This document shows, piece by piece, positions 1-9,778 of a stretch of DNA of 64,000 nucleotides (positions within the stretch are counted from its first letter, which is position 1; every line of letters begins with the position of its first letter). A model generated the notes under the pieces. That model searched no databases. It was given only the letters and a program-made list of their open reading frames with translations, and was not told the DNA's origin. Source of the DNA: Knoxdaviesia capensis (lineage: Eukaryota > Ascomycota > Sordariomycetes > Microascales > Gondwanamycetaceae). The stretch spans positions 186,001 through 250,000 of the forward strand of contig LNGK01000015.1 of NCBI GenBank assembly GCA_001510575.1, in the 5' to 3' direction. A program made the translations under genes and the position numbers.

Positions 1-357
1 GAACTAAGTCGGCCCATGTTCTCAACGGATCAAAATCCTAGGTAAACCTTAGTGGGATAGACGATGGGTTCCCCGCCCGGCGTAGCTCTTGGCCTTAGCT
101 CTGCTAGTGGGAGACGAGAATAGCTCCAATGCCCATAAAATAGAGAACAGAGAAAAATGAAGCGAATATTTCCTGAGATGGTCCTCTTTTTCCGTGAGTG
201 GTTATCTTAGTGGTGAAGTGTCTGCTTTCTTCATCAACGACGTGTAGTTAGTTATACCTCCTTTCTTGAAATCGTTGACCGGATCTTCACCATTCCTCTT
301 AGTCTTCACCAGATCGACACAAACCATTTGTAGGAGACATCATAATAGCTGAGCAGA
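1..357. other. Upstream region of the GT8 gene, no gene seen
   Basis: This stretch precedes the start codon at 358. I see no convincing reading frame, RNA gene or repeat in it. It probably contains the promoter and 5' leader of the glycosyltransferase gene, but no clear TATA element stands out. Confidence 0.5.
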
Positions 358-1433
358 ATGGGCTCTCTGGGAGATCATAATTCCTCCGGGAAGAAGGGTA
401 AGTTTCCTCCTCGAACAGCAACTCTGGCATCATCATCACATGCGCGCAAAGAACTGACAATCTGCCAGTGTGGACGACGCTGATCACAAACACGAATTAC
501 CTTGACGGTCTCCTCACCCTCAACTACTCCCTCCGCAAAGTCGGCTCCAGATACCCGCTGGTCGCCCTCTATACCGACACATTCCCCGAGTCCGGCCGCG
601 CAGCATTAGCCGCCCGGGGCATCCCCGCCGAGCACGTCGACTTCATCCTGCCGACCAAGGGCAAGGACTACTCCGACGACCCGCGCTTCTACGACTGCTG
701 GTCCAAGCTGGCGCCGTTCTCGCTGACCCAGTATGCGCGCGTCGTGCAGCTCGACTCCGACATGCTGGTGCTGCGGAACATGGACGAGCTGATGGACCTC
801 CCGCTAGACAACCCCGAGCAGGCGGCGGCGGACACGGCCCGCGCCACCGCGAGCGGCCCGGACGCCGTGGCCACGCGCCGGGTGTTCGCCGCCGGCCACG
901 CCTGCGTGTGCAACCCGCTCAACAAGCCGCACTACCCCGCTGACTGGGTCCCCGCGAACTGCGCCTTCTCGACACAACACGCCACGCCCGACGCCGCGCA
1001 GACCATCGCGCCGCCGCCGACCGCCAGCCCGCTCGGCTTCGTCAACGGCGGGCTGCAGGTGGTCAACCCGTCGACGGCGCTGTGGGGGCAGATCGTCGAT
1101 TTTCTCGGCAGCGACCATGTCGGGTCGATGGACTTTGCCGACCAGTCGCTGCTGTCGACGCTGTTCCGCGGCCGCTGGGTCAGTCTGCCGTACACGTACA
1201 ACGCGCTGAAGACGCTGCGGTGGCCAGGCGTGCACGATGCCATCTGGCGCGATGAGAGCGTGAAGAACGTGCACTACATCCTGGCGCCGAAGCCGTGGGA
1301 TGAGATCGACGAGGAGGGCAACTGGACCGGCTTGGAGGAGTCACATCGCTGGTGGGTGGATACAAACAAGGAGAGGTTGCTGTCTGAGCGCAAGGAAGGC
1401 ATCTCGGGTGCACGGGGTCCAGCTTCGGTCTGA
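358..1433 (+). CDS. GT8 family glycosyltransferase, glycogenin-like
   Basis: Predicted 334-residue protein from two exons, 358-397 and 469-1433. The 71-bp intron (398-468) has a GTAAGT donor, a CTGAC branch-like site and a CAG acceptor, and splicing adds a short N-terminus (MGSLGDHNSSGKK) before VWTTLITNTNYL. Features of glycosyltransferase family 8 are visible: the N-terminal strand with LVALYTDTFPE, the metal-binding DxD motif in LDSDMLVLRNMDEL near residue 95, the FVNGGLQVVNPS segment near residue 200, the FADQSLLS motif, and the C-terminal HYILAPKPWDE motif. The family transfers sugar from a nucleotide-sugar donor; glycogenin members self-glucosylate to prime glycogen. This short fungal type lacks the long glycogenin C-terminal tail, so acceptor and product are unknown. 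It is not clustered with carbohydrate genes here. The family call is firm; the substrate is inferred only loosely. Confidence 0.85.
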
Positions 1434-1515
1434 TATTCGGGAGGGTGAGTCTTGTTTCTTTGTCTTGTGAAGCTTTGGATAAGCTTGCGTGGAGTTGTGG
1501 GTTGGAGCTGTGGGG

Positions 1516-1721
1516 GTCTGATCTGACGTTAGATCACATTATCGCAGGATTCTGTTTCTCATAGCACATGGGAATAAATGCATGTTGGTTTTCCCGACTA
1601 GTGAAATGAGTGCTGTGGTTTATCTCTTCTTTGCCGTAAATGAAGCAACCGGAAAAGTGTTGGCGTTTGCAGATCTCGATCGGGATCTGCATGAGCTGAC
1701 GATCACATGCTAAGATGCACT
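1516..1721 (+). repeat. Intergenic repeat, copy A
   Basis: This non-coding block shares several ordered matches with 3183-3419: a GTCTGAT...GATCACA...ATCGCAGGA segment (1516-1549 versus 3183-3211), TGATCTGACGTT (near 1519 and 3342, out of order), and an exact 20-base match at 1702-1721 versus 3400-3419. The matches are interrupted by indels and substitutions, as in an old duplication. The two copies lie either side of the HNH relic. No terminal inverted repeats or coding potential are visible, so the element type is unknown. Confidence 0.5.
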
Positions 1722-2329
1722 CAACAAAAGCCCGGACCAAGTTAACCATAAAAGGTGAACACTCGTACCGTGCCACTCAGTCAGACACTTTTCTGCGATA
1801 GGTAGGTGTTTACCTTCGAGAACCAATCAAATATACTACCTCTCTTATGAAAGTTGCCTTCCGACCCTGCTACTTGTTTGATCCTGTGTGATTCCTGCGT
1901 ATTTCTAACCGCCTGCGTCCTTTCTCTGTAAATCCCCCCTTTCATATAGCCGGCGGTATCGTATCGACAACGACTATAGCACGCTCCAGTCGGGTGCTGC
2001 CCCGGACGCGGCTTCCGGCCAATGGGGCCATGTCCACGGGTACAACATTCCGGTTGGATAGACGCCCGTGATGCATCTTGACCACTGGGCCACGTTTCGT
2101 TTCCATCATCGAAATCAGCCATCTCAGCCGAAGATGCCATCGCCGTCGCCGTCGCCGTCGCCGCACCACCACCACCGCCACCAGGCGTCTCTTGAAAGCA
2201 CTATAGATTTTTCGACGTGTCTATCACTCACACCCGCTAAGCGTGTTGCAGCACGGAGTACGCTTTTTCGTCTCGTGCCACACCTTGAGGGCGTCGACGA
2301 TGCCCAGGGCGGCTTCAGTCGCGGCGTGG
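1722..2329. other. Intergenic DNA with GCC-GTC microsatellite
   Basis: No gene is supported here. A short hexanucleotide-like GCCGTC run lies at 2141-2164, followed by a CAC/CCA-rich stretch. The right part may include the unrecognisable 5' portion of the HNH relic that becomes readable near 2349. Confidence 0.4.
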
Positions 2330-3080
2330 CATACAGCCATCCGTGGCTCATCTCCACCGCACCTACGAGTTTGCCTTGTCAGAAGAGTCCCGGGACTCGT
2401 TCCTGCATGGGGGGGTTTTTTTTTTTTTTGTTTTTTTGGCGCGTTGGCCATGTCCATCACTGAGGAGGCGAACGAGCAGCTCGACTTCGCCGATCTGCAG
2501 CCGTTGTTTCGCGCGTTTGCCGAATATCTGATAGAGTACTTCTCTCTGCCTTGTATTTTGCCTCTCCTCTGCCTCTCCTCTGCCTCTCAACGTGTTTGTC
2601 TGCCCTAGTCATAGCCAACACTTAGGCCAGTAAAAGCATCGGCGAGAAAGATGCCGTAGCTAGTGCATGCCTACCACTCCGCCGTTCTAGGAACGCAAGA
2701 CGCCGAGCCTCCAGTCTTTGTTCAGCACACCAGACCGGCCCTCTCACTCCGCGCGAGACCGCCACCCCTGTGTAATTTTTTTCTCGTGTCTTTAGTCGTG
2801 GGGAAGTTTTCGACCGCGTCAAGACAGACAGCGACGACGCGCGTGACGACGACGGTGTTTTGTTTTCGCAGCTGGACATGCGCCAGGCCACTACGCTCAA
2901 AGGAGCCAACATCCTGCCCCATGCGTTGACAAAGTCGAACGCGAGCGGTGGTGGTGCACTGGACAGATCGCGCGAAGCTGGCTTGAGCAGTGGAAGGCGT
3001 TGGAAGAGGATGGCATCATCGAGGTGACGATGCGCCAGCATAGGCATGACTTTGGCGTTCTGGATCGTCTCTAGAGCTCC
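2330..3080 (+). pseudogene. Decayed fungal HNH (HNH_2-type) endonuclease gene
   Basis: Separate pieces in different frames read like one fungal HNH_2-domain protein. 2349-2411 gives HLHRTYEFALSEESRDSF. 2450-2537 gives SITEEANEQLDFADLQPLF and continues to an AEYLIE end. Near 2666 is AYHSAVLGTQDAEPPVF. 2754-2777 gives RDRHPCVI, matching the cysteine strand before the HNH core. 2809-2960 gives FDRVKTDSDDARDDDG and then ANILPHALTKSN. Family members carry a His where this copy has Asn in the ILPHAL segment (AAC at 2908-2910), so a core residue is lost. The frames are broken by indels, by stops (for example after the CVI piece) and by a poly-G/poly-T tract at about 2409-2437. Nothing suggests an active product. 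The family is known from recall of sequence patterns, so the call is moderate. Confidence 0.6.
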
Positions 3081-3182
3081 TTTGTCAAGTCTCTCTGCAG
3101 ATAGGCGGTTCTGGCTTTGGTGTTGATATGGGAAAGGGGATCGGCATTACAAGAACTTGCGTCACCAGGCCACCCTCCGTTT

Positions 3183-3419
3183 GTCTGATGCTGGATCACA
3201 GCATCGCAGGAACTGTTCTCCTGAATTGCATATATGAATGATTTCTGGGGGTTTTTTTATTTTATTTTTATTTTTGCCACGCATGATAATAAGTTCTATC
3301 GCTTCTCTTATCTTTGAGGCAGATTATGTGACTGAAACAAATGATCTGACGTTGAGAAATTTAGAAAGTCGATCGCGATCGCGATCGCATGGACTGATAA
3401 TCACATGCTAAGATGCACT
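3183..3419 (+). repeat. Intergenic repeat, copy B, with GCGATC run
   Basis: Partner of the block at 1516-1721. It carries the exact 20-base match at 3400-3419 and the diverged ATCGCAGGA and TGATCTGACGTT segments. Compared with copy A it has extra material, including a T-rich stretch near 3250-3276 and a palindromic CGATCG/GCGATC run at about 3369-3388, where copy A has a simpler CGATCGGGATC. No coding potential. Confidence 0.5.
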
Positions 3420-3753
3420 TACCGAGTGGTGAAATCTGCACATGCATGAACTGGTTTCATGCCAAAAAGAATTGTGGGCAGGTTTGTTGGTTCCCAACCC
3501 TTTTGGCACCACTTTCCCCAACAAACAAGATGGGAATTTTGCTTTTCGAACCGAGCATCTTTTATAAAAAGCGCGAGTTTTCTATATTAAGTTGTTTTTG
3601 GTCTTCCTGAGACATCGACAATCGCGATTCCAGACCTACAAGCACCGGCGCAGAACCCCCACCTCCTTGACACTACCAAACCTAATCCTTTCGTCCGAAA
3701 CCCTGAAATCTCGCCCCTCCCCCAGACCCGACTTGGTCCGACCCGACCCGCCA
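3420..3753. other. Promoter and leader of the ADIPOR gene
   Basis: Upstream region of the membrane protein gene starting at 3754. A TATAAAA element at 3563-3569 lies about 190 bp before the start codon. The DNA between it and the ATG is C-rich, as is usual for fungal leaders. No separate gene is seen. Confidence 0.5.
3563..3569 (+). promoter_or_regulatory. TATA-like element
   Basis: TATAAAA about 190 bp upstream of the ADIPOR start codon at 3754. Assigned by sequence and distance only. Confidence 0.4.
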
Positions 3754-4995
3754 ATGTCCACATCCGGAGCCGCCTCAGCGGCCCAGCCGCGCCGGCGCAG
3801 GGCCTCCGTCTCGGAGACGGTGGCGGCGACGATGCACGCCGTCGAGCACACAGTGAAAGAGACGCTCACGATCACGTGGGACGAGCTCACGCACTGGCGC
3901 CGCGACAACGTGTTCATCCGCACAGGCTACCGCAAGGACTCCAACAGCGTCGGCGCGAGCGTGGCCAGCCTGGCGTACTGGCACAACGAGACGGTGAACA
4001 TCTGGTCGCACCTGCTCGGGGCGGTGGCGCTGGCGGGCGTGGCCGGCTACCTGCACGCGATCATTGCGCCGCGCTACGAGTCGGCGAGCGTGCAGGACGT
4101 GGTGGTGTTCGCGTGCTTCCTCGGCGGCGGCGTTGCGTGTCTGGGCATGAGCGCCACGTACCATGCGCTGTCGAACCACTCGGAGCACGTCGCGCGGATT
4201 GGGAATAAGCTGGACTACACCGGGATCGTGTTCCTCACGGTGGGGAGCTACATGCCGGCGTTGTATTACGGGTTCTACTGCTCGAGGGATCTGATGGCGG
4301 CGTACATGGCCATGGTAAGCAGTGCATTCCAGATTCTCTCTGATAACAAATCATTTTATATCTCGAAGTGGCTTTTGCAATTTTCACTTGCCCTGCCTGG
4401 CTATCTATCCGAGGAATTCCCTGCCTGGAACCACTTACTGACTCGAATATGTCTCCGGTTGGCGGGGTCTTAGATCGTCTCTCTCGGCGGGGCCTGCACC
4501 GTGGTGTCGTGGTACGACCACTTCCGGACGCCAGCTTGGCGGCCGTTTCGCGCGGGACTCTTCGTGGCTCTGGGACTGTCCGGCGTGGTTCCTATCATTC
4601 AGGGTGTCTTCCAGTTTGGCCATGCCACAATGAACGCCCGCATGAGCCTGGATCTTGTGGCTCTGCAGGGGCTCTTCTACATTTTCGGGGCCTTTCTGTA
4701 TGCAGTACGTCATTCCACCGCCGCCCAGTCTGCCCTACCACTCCGTCTATCGGGTCCCCGGCTTGGTACTCGGGGTAGTATTGCCAGTAACAACAATACT
4801 GACGACCATGACTTTGACTAACTCTCTCCTCTGTAGGCACGGTGGCCGGAGCGGAGCTTCCCGCTTACGTTCGATATTATCGGGAGTTCACATCAGATAT
4901 TCCACATCTGCGTTCTCCTCGCCGCCGGAACTCACTTGCTTGGCATGGCCAAGGCCTTCGATTACCACCACTCTGTTATGACAGGACAGTGCTGA
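3754..4995 (+). CDS. ADIPOR/hemolysin-III family seven-TM receptor-like protein
   Basis: Predicted 316-residue protein from three exons, 3754-4314, 4474-4704 and 4837-4995. The introns have GTAAGC/TAG and GTACGT/TAG borders and keep the frame. The order of features matches the progestin and adipoQ receptor family: a soluble N-terminus; FIRTGYRKDSNSV and WHNETVNIWSHLLGA before the first membrane helix; SATYHALSNHSE with the zinc-ligand His near residue 140; KLDYTGIVFLTVGSYMPALYYGF; and a C-terminal SSHQIFHICVLLAAGTH with two more His residues. These residues form the zinc-dependent ceramidase-like site in characterised members. Yeast relatives (Izh proteins) act in zinc and sterol/lipid homeostasis. 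Membrane location is clear; the exact substrate is inferred. The ATG at 3754 was chosen because upstream in-frame sequence is a low-complexity leader. Confidence 0.9.
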
Positions 4996-5047
4996 TGTGA
5001 CGGAGAAGTGTCCTTCGGAGAAGACTATATATATACAAGGAGTTGGA

Positions 5048-5083
5048 GTTATTTAGACCTGGTTTGTTATTTAGACCTGGTTT
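5048..5083 (+). repeat. Perfect 18-bp tandem duplication
   Basis: Two identical copies of GTTATTTAGACCTGGTTT lie head to tail about 50 bp after the ADIPOR stop codon, in the presumed 3' UTR. No function can be assigned. Confidence 0.8.
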
Positions 5084-6353
5084 ATGCGTTCATGTCTCAC
5101 ATCAACATGCATACACTATATGTATATACCTCCGTCCTCTTAAGTATTCCGAGAGCCCCTTTAGCATCTCACCTCCCTATCCTGTCTGGGTGTGTATCTA
5201 GGGGTCCTCCGTCGGACCCGGTGCCGATTGTCTATCTTTGGTCTTTTTCTGGGCCGGAAACTTCTGAAAGATGTTTTCCGAAAGGCGCTAGGAGGCGGTG
5301 CTCAAGCCGGCCCATATCACTTCTCCACGGGACGCCGTTTTTTCTCCACGTCAGACAGATATGGCAGACTCTGGACTTACACTCACACCAACCCACTCCC
5401 AATTTTTGCGGGTGCTTCTTGAATAAGAAACCTGCAGGTCTTCGGTGATCAGAGCCGGACATTCTGCTCCTCTGAGGAGAAGATTGAGCGGAAAAGCCCC
5501 AACTACAAGACGTCAGCGTATGATAACATAGGCGCATTAATTCCTATCATTCTGAAGTCTGGCCTTCGCATACTTTTCGACTTTGGATACGGGGGCGTCT
5601 GTTCCCCGATACCACCTCTCAGGATCGCAAAAGATCAACCTTTCATTGGCCGCACCCCATCCAAGTCCCTACCCACGCCGCTGGGTTCCATTCTGACGGC
5701 CTGAAATCTTTCCGAAGTGAACAAACAAACCCCAAAATGCCACCCTCCGGCTTACCTCCATGGGGCCCACCACGACATGTGAGAGGAAACTCCGACTTCA
5801 CACCACGTTATCGGCCGGGCTTTCGGGGTTCTCTATTTTTTCTGGCCCAGCGCGATATGCCACATGGATAGAGGCAAACCCTGACACGGAGAGGAAACTT
5901 TCGGCCCTTTCTGGACCTTTCCCCCTCCAGGACCTTTGGATGCTTTTCTCGATTTTCTTATTTCTCACCACGTCGGTCATGCTTTGTCAACACTATACGA
6001 CTGTCTGTGGCCCGGGTCATGCATCTCTTCTCGCTCCCCAGGCCTTCTTGATCTTCCGCGTGTGAGTGGCTGGGCCGGAGCTTACATCCGTTGTTTTGCA
6101 ACGGCGTTGCACTTTTGCAGGGGAGTTTCCGCCTTCCCTGGAGATCTTCACCTGTGTGACTCTTATCGTTGGGCTTCAACTTGTGGGAGAAACCCGGTCG
6201 CTCAAGTGAGGGAGGGCAGTACCTGCTCATATCTGAAATATGGTTCGATCAATGTGAACCGGTCCTGCCAAAGAGCACCCCAAGATGCACGTAACTTGGC
6301 TCGAGCTTTGTTTCTGGCGTAGGTGCAATCAATCACTTAAAGGTATATAAGAT

Positions 6354-6360
6354 TCAGATT
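6354..6360 (+). promoter_or_regulatory. TATA-like element
   Basis: TATATAA about 154 bp upstream of the start codon at 6514, a plausible core promoter for the next gene. Confidence 0.4.
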
Positions 6361-6513
6361 GTCCCCCAGACTCAGTTCTGAAAAGTCAACTCTCTCTTCC
6401 ATCTGTTCATATACAGGTCGTCTCATCGGACTGTTCGCACCACCAGGCAGCTGCAGTCCAACCTATCAACACACACTTCTCCCACAACAAAAAGCCGTTT
6501 CTCTCTGCCCATC

Positions 6514-7317
6514 ATGTCGCAATTTCCTGTTGCTCTCGACGAGCGGTTTGAGATCCGCCCTCTCTCCCCTGACCACCTCCAGTGGGCTAGCGCGATTATC
6601 GGTCACGCCAACTTCTTCTACTCGCCCATCTGGAGTCTGCTCTACCCCAACCTGACCGAGCGCACTCTCAAGTGCGTCGAGGGATCCCGCTACATGGTTG
6701 ACCACCAGATCCAGTCGGGATTGAGCTTCGGCGTGTTCGACGAGGAGTACAAGTTCAAGCGGCCCGAATCGGAAGCCACCGGTGGCAAGCTGTACTGGGA
6801 TTTCGCCAACAACGACGCCACCCCCGAGGAGCTGCTGGAGCAGATGGACTTCCCTCTGGTCTCGATCCTGTTGTCGTACGACGGCACCAACCCCCTTGAC
6901 CCGAGCCAGATGGGCCCTATCATGGAGCTTCTGCCGCAGCTCGGAAGCCTGTTTATGGCTCTCGGCCGGGCCGACAAGCGGGACCCCACATCGTGGAATC
7001 CCAAGAACCCCGGCGAGCTGATGAAGCGCAACGGCAGCGCTACGCGCCACGACTACGAGGGTCTCGGTATCATGACCCGTGCCGCCCACTGGCTGATGCA
7101 GTATGCCTTTGATCAGGGATTCCGCGGCATCCAGATCGAGGCTGGCCATACCAGCGTGATCAAGGCCTGGAGCAGCCCGCCGTCGCCGTTCACGGCCGAG
7201 ACCTTTGCCACTGTGGACAAGGCTATATATGAGGAGGAGGTTGAAGGAAAGATGGTCAAGACTTTTGCCCCCTCAACCCAGGTGACGAACGGTATCTATG
7301 TGACCCTGCGTGCGTAG
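6514..7317 (+). CDS. Conserved-looking fungal protein, possible GNAT fold
   Basis: Intronless frame of 267 codons, starting ATG-TCG-CAA after a CA-rich leader. The N-terminus (FEIRPLSPDHLQWASAII) resembles the first strand and helix of GNAT acetyltransferases. The segment GLGIMTRAAHWLMQYAF followed by QGFRGIQIEAG near residues 187-212 resembles GNAT motif A, where acetyl-CoA is bound, but the usual Q/RxxGxG/A signature is not clear. The middle carries LSYDGTNPLDPSQMG. There is no signal peptide or membrane segment. Codon use is strongly C-ended, like the neighbouring genes, which supports a real gene. I cannot name a substrate, and the acetyltransferase idea is an inference from spacing and secondary structure only. 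It stands alone, flanked by intergenic DNA on both sides. Confidence 0.75.
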   Translation: MSQFPVALDERFEIRPLSPDHLQWASAIIGHANFFYSPIWSLLYPNLTERTLKCVEGSRYMVDHQIQSGLSFGVFDEEYKFKRPESEATGGKLYWDFANNDATPEELLEQMDFPLVSILLSYDGTNPLDPSQMGPIMELLPQLGSLFMALGRADKRDPTSWNPKNPGELMKRNGSATRHDYEGLGIMTRAAHWLMQYAFDQGFRGIQIEAGHTSVIKAWSSPPSPFTAETFATVDKAIYEEEVEGKMVKTFAPSTQVTNGIYVTLRA

Positions 7318-9778
7318 GATACTTTGTTCGCACAGGTGTATACGTCTGGCTGTTCTTATGACTCTGAGTGTCTGTCGAGAGTTACGCCCAAGTGACGAGT
7401 CTTTTTATGTGGTGGTTTGACCCGATAATTTCTTTAACTTTTGCTAGCCCACCTACTTTACACTCATCTGTCTCGATGCAGTGCGTCTTTTACTTTTACA
7501 TGAAATGCTGAATCCTATGGACGTCTCTAGAAATAGCCCCTTTCGGTGTCTCTGTTTGAGAGTCAAGTTACGCAGCCCGTGTGGTACAAAATTGTCATCC
7601 CGCCTCCGGACTCTGATTTCTCATCCGAACAGAATCTCTTCAGGAGCGCCATCACCAATTGCCCTGGCCGGTGGGATGATATTTCCGGGCTCGCAGCCAC
7701 GGCCGTGTTGGTCTGCACCTGATGGGGCATGGCTCATGTTTGTCGGCCTGGACTTGTTGTCTCGAATTTGTCGTGAATGTGCCCAGAAATATCAGCGTTT
7801 GGCCACTTTGTGTGTATATTTCGGGTAGATGCATTAGTCGTTGTGGCCTCGTATCTTGACCCTCACACTTGGACAGGGAGCAAACCACATTCTGGCCAAG
7901 TCCCACGTTTGGTACAGATACAAACTTGGTGTCTGCGATCCGCCATGACACCTTTTCACAATCAAGATGAGCTTCCCTCGCTCACTCACACGTGTCTGTC
8001 CACACTCACATCCACCAAACAAGCATGGCACCAACTCACATCCGAAGGACACACAGGCACCACACACCTGCTCTCCGGGGAGACTTGTGTCCAACGCCAA
8101 CACAGACAACGTGCGAAAGGGGGCGAGGAAGGTACCTCCGGTGGTGGAGGAGGTGGTTTGAGGTGGGTTGCCCCGTTGGTGTTACACTGCGTTAGAAGAT
8201 GGCGTTTTGTTTTTATTCTGCTCTCTCCTGTGCGATGTCGGTTCGTCTGCGAGACTCACGTAACTCCTCGTGGACTTTTGAGTTTGGTGACAAACCAATG
8301 GCTGGCTGAGAGCGGGGGACGGTCTCTGGTGAAGCCGTGGATGTTACACACAGCTGCGATGGACGGGAGCACGGCTGCTGTCGTGGTGGAGGTGAGGTGG
8401 TTCCACGAGCTGCTCGGCACTCTAGTGGTAGTGGTGGTGGTGGTGTTAGTTATGCGGGAAGAGTACATGCAGATTGGCGGTGCTGTGGACAGAGAAGCGA
8501 AACCGGAGAGCAGCTCCACGCAGGAGTGAACTTAACTCTATGTCTCTCGCTTTGAAGTGCAGAAATGCCAGCCAACACACGTCATGTCCCGGTCCCTCAC
8601 ATGCACTCACCACCTTTTTCTTGTTACAAAAAAGCGCGCGGTGATACATCTCTCGGTCTCCCTGTATCGGTTCTGCAATACGACAGGAGCAGACAGAAAA
8701 AGACGCACTCACCTACATCGCCAGCCAACGAATCGAGAAACCTGCATGGCGAGCTGTTTTTCTGGAACACCAGACGCACACTGGACCGCAGAGGTTCCTG
8801 AGGACGTGAGCGCTTCTGGTGATACCAGCACCAATCCAAGCCATCTTCCTCTGTACCCTCTCACTCGACGGGAACACAAAGAACAGAAAAGGACGACTAA
8901 GCAGGCCACTCGCCCACCACAACTTCCCGCCATTGTCTTCCCACTTCCGCCCGGCTCTTGCCCTCTTTTCCTTCTTGTCTTTTGCTTCTCCTCTTCTCGC
9001 ATCTCGCGTGCGTTCCTCGCCTCATTTCACGTCTTCCTGCCTCTCTCTCTCACACACCTTTCTTCATGCACACAAACAAAAAGTCTTCAGCTGAACACCA
9101 TTTGCGGATATTGGACAAACAGGACGTGCCGTCTCTCCCACACACCCCCAGACTAACACGTTTTCTGTCGGTGATCGAGAAGAACTTTTTGCAGTGTGTG
9201 GCGCTCCTTCTTCATTTTAAAATAGCTGGAAAAGAAGGAAGGAGGCAGCTCGTTCGCTCTTTCCTGTTTGTCTGCCGCCCTGCTTGTTTGCTCTAATTTG
9301 CACTTTCCCTGAACGGGCCGTGGTTTCCCTCCTTCTCTCTCTGTATCTTGCTCTCCGGGGTCAATCGCCGCCGCCTTCCTCATTTTGCGAACGTGGATGT
9401 CTTGACTGTGACTGTCTCTCCTCGGTCGCTGCGTCAGCTGAAATCGGGGGCACTTGCCGATAAACGACTATTAATTGCACGACCGCTCCCTCCCTTTCCA
9501 TGAATCACGCCTTTCTTGTTCTCTTTTTTATGTCACTCTTTCCTTTATATTTAATGTTCTAGAAGTCAGACTGTCCACGCGGATATTTTATGATTCGTCT
9601 TTCCTGCCTCCCTCCCCTTCACGCAAGTCCACTCAAAGGTTCGGGGACGATACTTCCTCCAAATCACTCACGGCGTAAAGAAAGCCAACCGCCCTTTCTT
9701 TTGGGATATCCTTTTTTTCACTATAAAATACATCAGAATCTCCGTTCCCGGTTCCCCCTGTTCATTCACATCTTCACC
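7318..9778. other. 2.5-kb intergenic region, pyrimidine-rich toward the right
   Basis: No gene is supported. The left third is mixed sequence. From about 8900 on, the plus strand becomes rich in C and T, which fits the leader and promoter of the gene starting at 9779. A TATAAAA element lies at 9722-9728. Confidence 0.45.
9722..9728 (+). promoter_or_regulatory. TATA-like element
   Basis: TATAAAA about 55 bp before the start codon at 9779. It is close enough to imply a very short leader if used; use is not demonstrated. Confidence 0.35.

Larger units (their letters stand above)
4996..6513. other. Intergenic region, no gene seen
   Basis: About 1.5 kb without a supported gene. It contains an exact 18-base tandem duplication at 5048-5083 and, near its right end, a TATATAA element at 6354-6360. 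Open frames in it are short and have no family motifs. Confidence 0.5.

Noticed and set aside
2917..3075. A protein-like reading (VERERWWCTGQIARSW) near the HNH relic end
   Set aside because: It overlaps the HNH frame (ILPHALTKSN) in another frame and has no family match, so it is taken as a chance frame.
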